From JAFDZO01 sp041859205 (lineage in GTDB: Bacteria; Bacteroidota; Ignavibacteria; Tepidaquicellales; Tepidaquicellaceae), in the NCBI GenBank assembly GCA_041859205.1, contig JBHEKU010000335.1:1-23627 (forward strand): DNA of 23,627 bases, read 5' to 3'. Shown here piece by piece: positions 1 to 6,039 of the stretch. Within the stretch, counting starts at the first letter, position 1. Each line of letters begins with the position of its first letter. The notes beneath the pieces were generated by a model. The model saw only the letters and a program-made list of their open reading frames with translations. It did no database searches and was not told where the DNA came from. The position numbers were made by a program, and so were the translations under genes.

Positions 1-61
1 CTTTCTTCTTTATCTGGTTGTAGTTCTCGACGGGAAATTTTATTTCGTAATTTTTCGGCAT
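1..61 (-). CDS. CYTH-like protein, N-terminus only (runs off window)
   Basis: An ATG at 61-59 on the minus strand opens a frame that stays open to the window edge and gives 20 residues beginning MPKNYEIKFPVENY. An N-terminal NxEIK-type stretch in a beta-strand context is typical of CYTH proteins (class IV adenylate cyclase and thiamine triphosphatase-like), whose ExExK motif lies at the very start. Only this fragment is visible, so the family is a guess. It begins 9 bases after the stop of the upstream LpxA-like gene and is probably the last visible member of the same minus-strand operon. Confidence 0.45.
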   Translation of the reverse strand, partial: MPKNYEIKFPVENYNQIKKK

Positions 62-70
62 TATTTTCTT

Positions 71-844
71 TTATCTAATGATACCTCTTTTGCTTGAAGA
101 AATAAAATTTAAAATATTTGAAATTTCATTTGTGATTTCTAATTCGGATTTAATACTTTCAACTGCATCACTGACGTTATACTCTGAGCCGTAAATTAAA
201 TCGTAAGCTTTTCGTATATTATCAATAGCTTCGTTAGAAAGTCCTCTTCTTCTTAAGCCGACTTTGTTCAATCCTATAAATCTTGACGGCTCTCTCGAGA
301 CCATTATATATGGAGGAACATCTTTCACTACTTTAATGCATGTACCAATCATACAGTAGTCACCGATTTTTACAAACTGATGAATACCTGTAAGCGCACC
401 GACGTTTACATAATTTCCTATAACTACATGCCCGCCGCAATTTGCACTGTTTGTTAAAATCACATTATCGCCTATTACATTATCATGCGCTACATGGGAG
501 AAATTCATGATGTAGCAGTTCTTCCCTATCTTAGTTGTTTCAAGCGAACCGTTCTTTCCCGTAGTTCCCCTGCATAATGTAGCAAGTTCTTTTACGATTG
601 TCCCTTCGCCGATTTCACAAGTTGTCTTCTCGCCTTTATAACCTAAATCATGCGGTGCTATGCTTATCTGTGCCGATGAGTGAATCTTCACTCCGTCAGC
701 TATTCTTGCGCCGTTTGCAATATAAACATTATTTCCGACTTCTACATTATCCCCAATTATTACATCTTCCTCAATTACAGTGAAACTTCCGCACTGAAAA
801 TTTTTTCCCACAACAGCCTTATCACTTATCTCAACGTTTTTCAT
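71..844 (-). CDS. LpxA-like acyltransferase, divergent paralog
   Basis: A 257-residue left-handed beta-helix protein with many hexapeptide repeats (IGDNVEVGNNV and similar) and the C-terminal LpxA helical region (GLRRRGLSNEAI, about 196-207). LpxA transfers a 3-hydroxyacyl chain from acyl carrier protein to the UDP-sugar in the first step of lipid A synthesis in the cytoplasm. The NFSHVAHD stretch keeps both family histidines (H117 and H120; H120 corresponds to E. coli catalytic H125). Two features differ from ordinary LpxA. The usual QDLKYKGE segment reads HDLGYKGE near 65-72, and the residue matching E. coli G173, which sets acyl-chain length, is K171. It follows the second LpxA gene by 3 bases, so the two are cotranscribed. 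It may have a distinct acyl or sugar specificity; this is inferred. Confidence 0.85.
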   Translation of the reverse strand: MKNVEISDKAVVGKNFQCGSFTVIEEDVIIGDNVEVGNNVYIANGARIADGVKIHSSAQISIAPHDLGYKGEKTTCEIGEGTIVKELATLCRGTTGKNGSLETTKIGKNCYIMNFSHVAHDNVIGDNVILTNSANCGGHVVIGNYVNVGALTGIHQFVKIGDYCMIGTCIKVVKDVPPYIMVSREPSRFIGLNKVGLRRRGLSNEAIDNIRKAYDLIYGSEYNVSDAVESIKSELEITNEISNILNFISSSKRGIIR

Positions 845-847
845 CAG

Positions 848-1612
848 TTATTTTCCTCTGATAATTCCTCTTGTACTTCCTTCAACAAATTTTATTATTT
901 GCTTAACTTCCTCTGTACAATTTCCTTCTTTTAAAGCTCTTATACCGTCTGAAACATTCAGTCCGCTTCTGTAAATAACATCATAAGCATTTGAAATACT
1001 TTTAATTGCTTCATCGGAAAATCCCCGTCTTCGCAATCCTATTAAATTCAATCCTTCATATCTCAATGGTTCGTGCCCTGCTGTTATGAAAGGCGGGACA
1101 TCTTTTGAAACTCTGAACCCGAATCCTATAATTGAGTGCATTCCAATCTTCACAAATTGATGAACGCCTACCATTCCTCCTATGATAACTGAATCTTCTA
1201 TTTCAACGTGACCGCCGAACTGCACGCTGTTTGCAATGATAACGTTATCACCTACAATGCAGTCATGAGCAATATGCGCATAGCTCATAATTAAACAATT
1301 TTTACCTATACGAGTTGTGTTTGAGTACGTTGTTCCTTTGTTCAGTGTTGCGTACTCTCTTACAACTGAGCCTTCGCCTATTTCAAGAAGGGTATCTTCG
1401 CCTTTGTATTTTAAATCCTGAGGCACTGTGCTTACTACTGCGCCATGAAAAATCTTAACATCTTTAGCTATACGTGCGCCGTTCCCTATAAAACTGTTTG
1501 AACCTATGATAACGTTATCACCGATTTCCACATCATCTTCTATTACGGCAAAATCTTTTATCGTTACGTTATTTCCTATCTTAGCCTTATCACTTACCGA
1601 AGCGAATTTCAT
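848..1612 (-). CDS. lpxA: UDP-N-acetylglucosamine acyltransferase LpxA
   Basis: A 254-residue hexapeptide-repeat acyltransferase, close to the usual LpxA length of about 260. It carries the family segment PQDLKYKGE (about 64-72), AHIAHD with H113 and H116 (H116 matches E. coli catalytic H125), HQFVKIG (about 151-157) and the C-terminal GLRRRGFSDEAI. This is the more canonical member of the tandem pair and the better candidate for the essential lipid A enzyme. The position matching E. coli G173, at the end of the acyl-chain pocket, is R167, a bulky residue that would favour a shorter chain (inference). It lies between a GT2 glycosyltransferase (43 bases upstream) and its paralog (3 bases downstream) on the minus strand. 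lpxC, lpxD and fabZ are not in view. Confidence 0.9.
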   Translation of the reverse strand: MKFASVSDKAKIGNNVTIKDFAVIEDDVEIGDNVIIGSNSFIGNGARIAKDVKIFHGAVVSTVPQDLKYKGEDTLLEIGEGSVVREYATLNKGTTYSNTTRIGKNCLIMSYAHIAHDCIVGDNVIIANSVQFGGHVEIEDSVIIGGMVGVHQFVKIGMHSIIGFGFRVSKDVPPFITAGHEPLRYEGLNLIGLRRRGFSDEAIKSISNAYDVIYRSGLNVSDGIRALKEGNCTEEVKQIIKFVEGSTRGIIRGK

Positions 1613-1655
1613 TAATTATGTTTAAGATGTAATTAAAGATTTTTAAAAAGTATAA

Positions 1656-2765
1656 CTAAAATAATTTTTCAATCTGAACATCATCATCTTTCTCATTATA
1701 CTTAGTCATCATTTCTGCCAGTAGTCCAATGGAAAACAACTGAACACCTATAATTATTAAAAATATACCGCCGAGAAATAAAGGCCTGTCGCTAAGGCTC
1801 TGACCTTCAAAATATTTCAGTGCAATAAGATACAAACTGATTAATAAACCTAAACCTGAGCTCATCATACCCAATGCTCCGAAGAAATGCAAAGGCTTTT
1901 TCATAAATCTGTGAGTAAATGTCAGAGTAAGAACATCAAAAAATCCGCTTAAAAATCTTCCGGGTCCGAACTTAGTCTTTCCGTGTTTACGGGCGTGATG
2001 CTTAACAACTTTCTCCGTAACTTTAAATCCTGATAAGTGAGCGATTGCAGGAATATACCTGTGCATTTCGCCGTAAACTCTTACAGTCTTAACAACTTCT
2101 TTTCTGTAAGCTTTTAGCCCGCAGTTAAAATCGTGAAGCCTGATTCCTGATAGTTTCGATGTTACGTAATTAAAAAATCTTGATGTATATTTTTTTATGA
2201 ACGGGTCGTACCTTACTTTTTTCCAGCCTGAGACCAAATCATAACCTGAGTTTATCATGTTAATTAATTCAGGAATTTCATTGGGGTCATCCTGTAAATC
2301 GGCATCCATAGTAATAACTATACTTCCCTTTGCAGCTCTGAATCCTTTTGCAAGCGCAGCAGATTTCCCGTAATTCCTTCTGAATTTTATGCAATGAAAT
2401 CTCGGATTCTTCCTATGAAGATTACGGATTACATCGAAGGATTTATCCGTGCTTCCGTCGTCAATAAATATAACTTCGAAATTATAATTTATAGTAGAGA
2501 AAACGTTTTCAATTTTAGACGCCAGTTCCTGAAGAGACTCTTCTTCGTTCAGCAATGGTACAATGATTGAGACAAGCGGAAAATTATTCGCCGGTCTGCG
2601 TTCCTGAGTTGATTCCTTCTTTTGCTGTGGCTGCGCTGGATTTTCAGGCAAAGTCTTTTTTGGTTGATTTACAGATTGGGGTCTTGGTCTATTATAATGC
2701 CGTCTTCTGTTGTCGTTCGGTTTATCTGATTGATTTCCCGAGAGATTGCTTTTTTGTAACTTCAT
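1656..2765 (-). CDS. GT2 glycosyltransferase, polyprenyl-phosphate type, membrane anchored
   Basis: A 369-residue family 2 glycosyltransferase of the DPM1/GtrB/ArnC type, expected to load a sugar onto undecaprenyl phosphate at the inner face of the inner membrane. Visible parts: a basic, Pro/Gln/Asn-rich and probably disordered tail at 1-60; the nucleotide-binding start VSIIVPLLNEEE (65-76); IDDGSTD (101-107); the metal-binding DAD of MDADLQDDP (153-161); an HARKHGKTKFG stretch (257-267) matching the HxxRxxGxSKY motif; and two C-terminal membrane segments near 292-317 and 327-352. The disordered N-terminus is longer than usual; an internal start near 60 would give a more standard length, but no ATG occurs there. 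It heads the minus-strand operon with the two LpxA genes, which suggests a role in envelope glycan or lipid A modification. Confidence 0.88.
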   Translation of the reverse strand: MKLQKSNLSGNQSDKPNDNRRRHYNRPRPQSVNQPKKTLPENPAQPQQKKESTQERRPANNFPLVSIIVPLLNEEESLQELASKIENVFSTINYNFEVIFIDDGSTDKSFDVIRNLHRKNPRFHCIKFRRNYGKSAALAKGFRAAKGSIVITMDADLQDDPNEIPELINMINSGYDLVSGWKKVRYDPFIKKYTSRFFNYVTSKLSGIRLHDFNCGLKAYRKEVVKTVRVYGEMHRYIPAIAHLSGFKVTEKVVKHHARKHGKTKFGPGRFLSGFFDVLTLTFTHRFMKKPLHFFGALGMMSSGLGLLISLYLIALKYFEGQSLSDRPLFLGGIFLIIIGVQLFSIGLLAEMMTKYNEKDDDVQIEKLF

Positions 2766-2980
2766 TTATTCGTTTAATCCTGCTCTTATTCTATATCGTG
2801 ATATTGAATTAATTTATTAGTTTTATAAACCCTTAAAATAACCTTATTTGCAATGAAATACAATGAAGAAGAGCCTTGTGAAAACCAACATTTCCCCTAT
2901 ATGCAGGGAATAGATTAAATTGGATTTGAATACCTTAATATACTCTTCATACTCTTTATTGCGACTTCCAGTCCCGCACT

Positions 2981-3092
2981 ATGCCGCTCCCTGAACCGTA
3001 GGTTCAGATGCAGTATAAGACTAACCAATTCGTTTCATTGAATTGTTTAGTCTTATACTGCATGTGCCGGCTCTGCCGTCACGGAGCGGCAT
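2981..3092. repeat. 112-nt nested palindrome forming a four-way junction
   Basis: The outer arms ATGCCGCTCC (2981-2990) and GGAGCGGCAT (3083-3092) are perfect inverse complements. Between them lie three back-to-back hairpins with no spare base. Hairpin A (2991-3007) is CTGAACC/GGTTCAG with loop GTA. Hairpin B (3008-3063) has 24-bp arms with one C/T mismatch (3025 and 3046) and an 8-nt loop at 3032-3039. Hairpin C (3064-3082) is GTGCCGGC/GCCGTCAC with one mismatch and loop TCT. The whole 112 nt therefore folds into an outer stem and three arms with an unpaired count of zero at the junction. Both DNA strands and an RNA of either sense could adopt this form. It could be a miniature mobile element, a structured RNA or a protein-binding cruciform; the sequence does not decide. 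Confidence 0.85.
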
Positions 3093-3113
3093 GAGTCTGT
3101 TTTAAAAAAGATA

Positions 3114-3142
3114 TTTTTTAAATAGTCAAAAAGTTAAATATG
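3114..3142 (+). repeat. TTTTAAATAGT direct repeat, copy 1
   Basis: This stretch (TTTTTTAAATAGT then CAAAAAGTTAAATATG) closely matches 4421-4449, which reads TTTTAAATAGT then AAAAAAGTTAAGTGTATG. The shared core is 22 bases with one mismatch. One copy lies before livK and the other after it, so the pair brackets the livK gene. Such AT-rich words may be dispersed in the genome, but only two copies are seen here. Confidence 0.5.
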
Positions 3143-3266
3143 AACTAAGCTAATCCACTTAATAACTAACTATTTTCCTTTTTAAAACTTGTATTGAAAT
3201 TGTTTTTATAATCAAATTAAGGTATTTTTCAAAAAATATTTTCAAATCATATTATTTAATTTCACA

Positions 3267-4412
3267 ATGAAAAAATTTGCAAAATTTTCTATAGCTGCAA
3301 TTTTTATTGCAATAGGATTTACGCTGTATTCCTGCAATAAAAGCGGCACAGGAAATGAAATTCTAATCGGGCAATTTGCATCATTAACAGGAAGCGAAGC
3401 TACATTCGGAATATCATCGGATAACGGATTAAAATTAGCAGTTGAAGAAATTAATAAATCAGGCGGACTTTTAGGCAAGCAGGTAAAATTATTAACAGAA
3501 GATAATCAGGGCAAACCGCAGGAAACACAAACAGTAGTTCAAAAATTAATCAACAGAGATAAAGTAGTTGCTATCATCGGTGAAGTTGCTTCTTCAAGAA
3601 GTAAAGCCGGCGCGCCAATCTGCCAGCAAAATAAAATCCCTATGATTTCACCCGCATCCACAAATCCCGAAGTTACGGCAATCGGTGATTATATTTTCAG
3701 AGTATGTTTCATTGACCCGTTCCAGGCAACGGTAATGAGTAAGTTTGCTTTGAACTCGATGAAAGTAAAAAGAATTGCAATGCTTGTTGACCAGAAAAAT
3801 GCTTACTCAACCGGCCTTGCAGAAAACTTCAGAAAAATCTTCACACAAATGGGCGGAGAAATTATTGAAGAACAAAAATATTCAAACGGCGATAAAGATT
3901 TCAAAGCTCAGTTAACAAGTATAAAAGCAAAAAATCCGGAAGCTATTTTCATTCCGGGATACTATACAGATGTAAATTTAATTTCAATTCAGGCAAGAGA
4001 AATCGGATTAACAATTCCTCTTTTCGGAAGTGATGGATGGGAATCAGAAAAGCTAACAGAAGGAAAAGCGAAAGATGCGCTTGAAGGAAGTTTCTTTTCA
4101 ACACACGTTTCTACAGAAGATCCAAATCCAAAAATTCAGGAGTTCATAAAAAAATACAGAGCAAAATATAATTCTGAACCCGATGCAATGAGCTTTTTAG
4201 CTTACGATGCTGGTATGATGTTATTCGATGCAATCAAAAAAGCTAACTCAACAGAAGGCGAAAAAATTAAGAACGAACTTGCTAAAGAAAAAGATTTCCC
4301 GGGCGTAACAGGAAATATTACTATGAACGAAATGAGAAATGCTGTAAAGCCTGCTGTTGTTTTGGAAATCAAAGACGGAAAATTTAAGTATAAAGAAACA
4401 ATTGCTCCATAA
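3267..4412 (+). CDS. livK: Branched-chain amino acid ABC transporter substrate-binding lipoprotein
   Basis: A 381-residue periplasmic binding protein of the LivK/Peripla_BP_6 class. The N-terminus is a lipoprotein signal (hydrophobic 8-20, lipobox LYSC with C23), so the mature protein should be lipid anchored. The segment ILIGQFASLTGSEATFG (about 32-48) is the typical first strand and ligand loop, and DNGLKLAVEEINKSGGLLGK follows as in the family. It would deliver leucine, isoleucine, valine or a related ligand to the LivH permease encoded 456 bases downstream. A four-helix-bundle gene separates the two. No Shine-Dalgarno sequence precedes the ATG. Binding proteins of this family vary in ligand, so substrate identity is inferred. 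Confidence 0.9.
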   Translation: MKKFAKFSIAAIFIAIGFTLYSCNKSGTGNEILIGQFASLTGSEATFGISSDNGLKLAVEEINKSGGLLGKQVKLLTEDNQGKPQETQTVVQKLINRDKVVAIIGEVASSRSKAGAPICQQNKIPMISPASTNPEVTAIGDYIFRVCFIDPFQATVMSKFALNSMKVKRIAMLVDQKNAYSTGLAENFRKIFTQMGGEIIEEQKYSNGDKDFKAQLTSIKAKNPEAIFIPGYYTDVNLISIQAREIGLTIPLFGSDGWESEKLTEGKAKDALEGSFFSTHVSTEDPNPKIQEFIKKYRAKYNSEPDAMSFLAYDAGMMLFDAIKKANSTEGEKIKNELAKEKDFPGVTGNITMNEMRNAVKPAVVLEIKDGKFKYKETIAP

Positions 4413-4420
4413 TTTTTAAC

Positions 4421-4449
4421 TTTTAAATAGTAAAAAAGTTAAGTGTATG
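4421..4449 (+). repeat. TTTTAAATAGT direct repeat, copy 2
   Basis: Second copy of the repeat seen at 3114-3142. It runs from just past the livK stop to the ATG of the four-helix-bundle gene. It contains TTAACTTTT-type palindromic arms (4416-4424 with 4434-4442), so it could also form a weak hairpin in the livK 3' region. Confidence 0.5.
4433..4445 (+). repeat. Left 13-bp inverted repeat flanking the four-helix-bundle gene
   Basis: AAAAAGTTAAGTG here is the exact inverse complement of CACTTAACTTTTT at 4831-4843. The two copies sit one base before the ATG and 9 bases after the stop of the 124-codon gene, enclosing it tightly. The sequence is low complexity, so a chance match is not excluded. 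Confidence 0.6.
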
Positions 4450-4821
4450 GGTTTCAATGATGAATTTAGAGATAGAACAAAGAAGTTTGCATTGAGGATA
4501 ATTAAGCTTTATCAAAGTTTACCAAAATCTGAAGAAGCAAGAATTATTGGCAAACAACTGTTGCGTTCCGGCACTTCAATCGGAGCAAATTACCGAAGCG
4601 CTACAAAGGGACGTTCGGAAAAAGAATTTATTTCTAAGCTTTCAATCTCAAATGAAGAAGCTGATGAAACGTGTTATTGGATTGAGTTATTAATTGAATC
4701 CAAAATTGTGGGAGAAGTCAGATTAAAAGAGTTATATAATGAATCAGTTGAAATTTCAAAAATTTTAGCTGTATCCAGGAAAACTCTCCTTAGTAAAGTT
4801 AACACTTCTAAGAAAACTTAA
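4447..4821 (+). CDS. Four-helix bundle protein (23S rRNA intervening-sequence / S23 family)
   Basis: A 124-residue, almost wholly helical protein. The segments FRDRTKKFALRIIKLYQSLP (8-27), LLRSGTSIGANYRSATKGRS (about 38-57) and FISKLSISNEEADETCYW match the four-helix-bundle family first found as ORFs in 23S rRNA intervening sequences and related to the Avd protein of diversity-generating retroelements. The family forms pentameric bundles that bind nucleic acid; its cellular role is mostly unknown. No rRNA and no reverse transcriptase is nearby, so this is a stand-alone copy. It lies between livK and livH, bounded by 13-bp inverted repeats, which suggests insertion into the transporter operon. 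All helices look intact. Confidence 0.88.
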   Translation: MGFNDEFRDRTKKFALRIIKLYQSLPKSEEARIIGKQLLRSGTSIGANYRSATKGRSEKEFISKLSISNEEADETCYWIELLIESKIVGEVRLKELYNESVEISKILAVSRKTLLSKVNTSKKT

Positions 4822-4830
4822 TCTTAAAAC

Positions 4831-4843
4831 CACTTAACTTTTT
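4831..4843 (+). repeat. Right 13-bp inverted repeat flanking the four-helix-bundle gene
   Basis: CACTTAACTTTTT is the exact inverse complement of 4433-4445. It is followed by a second TTAACTTTT unit at 4842-4850, so the region between this gene and livH is a short run of related AT-rich words. Confidence 0.6.
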
Positions 4844-4867
4844 AACTTTTTACTTTTTTAAAAACTG

Positions 4868-5764
4868 ATGAGTGAGTTTATTCAACAAGTTATTAACGGT
4901 TTATCTCTTGGCGCAATTTACGCGTTAATAGCGTTAGGTTATACAATGGTATACGGAATTTTAAAGTTTATCAATTTCGCCCACGGTGAGATTTTTATGC
5001 TTGGCGCATTCAGCGGATTTTATATCGCCCGAATGATGGGGCTGAATGAAAGTTCTATAGTAGGAGCTCTAGTTGTACTGCTTTTATCAATGTCAGTTTG
5101 CGCTGTTATCGGTGTTACAATCGAAAAGCTGGCTTATAAACCTTTACGCTCTGCTTCAAAGCTGACTGTATTAATAACTGCAATCGGCGTTTCGTTATTC
5201 TTGCAATACACAGGACAATTAGTCTTCGGTGCAGACCCCAAATCTTTCCCAACAATTATAAATAACGTTAACTTTAATATTGGCGGAGCAAACATCGGCT
5301 CAAATCAAATTGTAGTAATAGTTTCTTCTTTATTACTGATGCTTGGATTAAAGCAAGTTGTGCAAAAAACAAAAATCGGAACGGCAATCAGAGCAGTATC
5401 AAATAATCTCACTGCCGCTTCATTAATGGGAATTAATATCAACAATGTTATCTCATTTACATTTGTTCTGGGTTCATCACTTGCCGCAGCAGCAGGAATT
5501 TTATACAGCATAAACTATCCAAGTATTGACCCTCTTATGGGAATTCTTCCCGGCTTGAAAGCATTCATCGCTGCAGTACTCGGAGGAATAGGTAATTTTC
5601 CGGGTGCAGTTTTAGGCGGTCTTGTAATAGGATTAGTTGAAACTTTCACAGTAGGATATCTGTCACCAACATATCGTGATGCAATTGCTTTCGCAATTCT
5701 TATAATAATTTTATTGGTAAAACCTACCGGCCTACTCGGTAAAAAAGAAGTAGAGAAGGTATAA
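4868..5764 (+). CDS. livH: Branched-chain amino acid ABC transporter permease
   Basis: A 298-residue inner-membrane permease of the LivH class with about eight membrane segments. The opening FIQQVINGLSLGAIYALIAL and GYTMVYGILKFINFAHGE are family hallmarks, as is the C-terminal AVLGGIGNFPGAVLGGLVIG region. It would form the channel with a LivM-type partner, powered by LivG and LivF ATPases. None of those three follows: a strong terminator lies 32 bases past the stop. The remaining subunits must be encoded elsewhere, or the system is incomplete. The start at 4868 has no Shine-Dalgarno sequence, as usual in this window, and places the first family residues right at the N-terminus. Confidence 0.92.
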   Translation: MSEFIQQVINGLSLGAIYALIALGYTMVYGILKFINFAHGEIFMLGAFSGFYIARMMGLNESSIVGALVVLLLSMSVCAVIGVTIEKLAYKPLRSASKLTVLITAIGVSLFLQYTGQLVFGADPKSFPTIINNVNFNIGGANIGSNQIVVIVSSLLLMLGLKQVVQKTKIGTAIRAVSNNLTAASLMGININNVISFTFVLGSSLAAAAGILYSINYPSIDPLMGILPGLKAFIAAVLGGIGNFPGAVLGGLVIGLVETFTVGYLSPTYRDAIAFAILIIILLVKPTGLLGKKEVEKV

Positions 5765-5795
5765 CAAAATTTAAAAATTTTTATCTATATAAAAC

Positions 5796-5826
5796 AAAAA
5801 GGCAGAGAAATTTTCCTCTGCCTTTT
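5796..5826 (+). terminator. Rho-independent terminator after livH
   Basis: GGCAGAG (5801-5807) pairs with CTCTGCC (5816-5822) around an A/T-rich loop, preceded by an A run and followed by TTTT. It is the classic A-stem-T form, so it may work in both directions: for livH on the plus strand and for the antitoxin-like small ORF on the minus strand. Confidence 0.85.
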
Positions 5827-5852
5827 CATATAAATATTTTTAGCGATTTGTT

Positions 5853-6023
5853 TCACTTCAATTTCAACGACTTCTTTACTTCATCAAGACTATAAGTTTT
5901 TTTATTTTTTCTAAGAATTTCCCTCGCTTCTAAAACATCAATTTTGTCTTCATACTTTTCTAAAAGATTTTCTGATTTATTAATTATCTTTTTTAATCTT
6001 TTAACTTCGTTACTCTCTTTCAT
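5853..6023 (-). CDS. Small antitoxin-like protein, 56 residues, no toxin partner
   Basis: An ATG at 6023 opens a 56-codon frame ending in TGA at 5853. The protein is charged and helical, beginning MKESNEVKRLKKIINKSE and ending with IDVLEAREILRKNKK followed by TYSLDEVKKSLKLK. The latter pattern (a helix with I/LEAxxxL, then a short turn, then S-L-x-E-V-K-K-x-L-x-L) is common in short type II antitoxins of the Phd/RelB-like sort. No toxin gene is adjacent; the next feature downstream is the livH terminator in reverse. It starts 16 bases after the tricorn gene stop and may be read from the same message. The frame is free of stops and has amino acid use like a real protein, but antitoxin identity rests on pattern only. 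Confidence 0.55.
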   Translation of the reverse strand: MKESNEVKRLKKIINKSENLLEKYEDKIDVLEAREILRKNKKTYSLDEVKKSLKLK

Positions 6024-6039
6024 AATATTAATAAAAATT

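Larger units (their letters stand above)
2816..3266. other. Intergenic region between divergent genes
   Basis: No convincing coding frame was found in these 451 bases; the longest ATG frame, near 2853, is about 21 codons. The region separates the divergent glycosyltransferase and livK genes and should hold both promoters. Its main content is the GC-rich four-way-junction element at 2981-3092, in clear contrast to the AT-rich flanks. A copy of the TTTTAAATAGT repeat lies at 3114-3142. Confidence 0.7.

Noticed and set aside
2853..2918. Short plus-strand ORF starting MKYNEEEPCENQ
   Set aside because: Only about 21 codons, no ribosome site and no recognisable likeness.
4447..4821. Diversity-generating retroelement accessory gene (avd)
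   Set aside because: The protein family is related, but no reverse transcriptase, template repeat or variable repeat occurs in the window.
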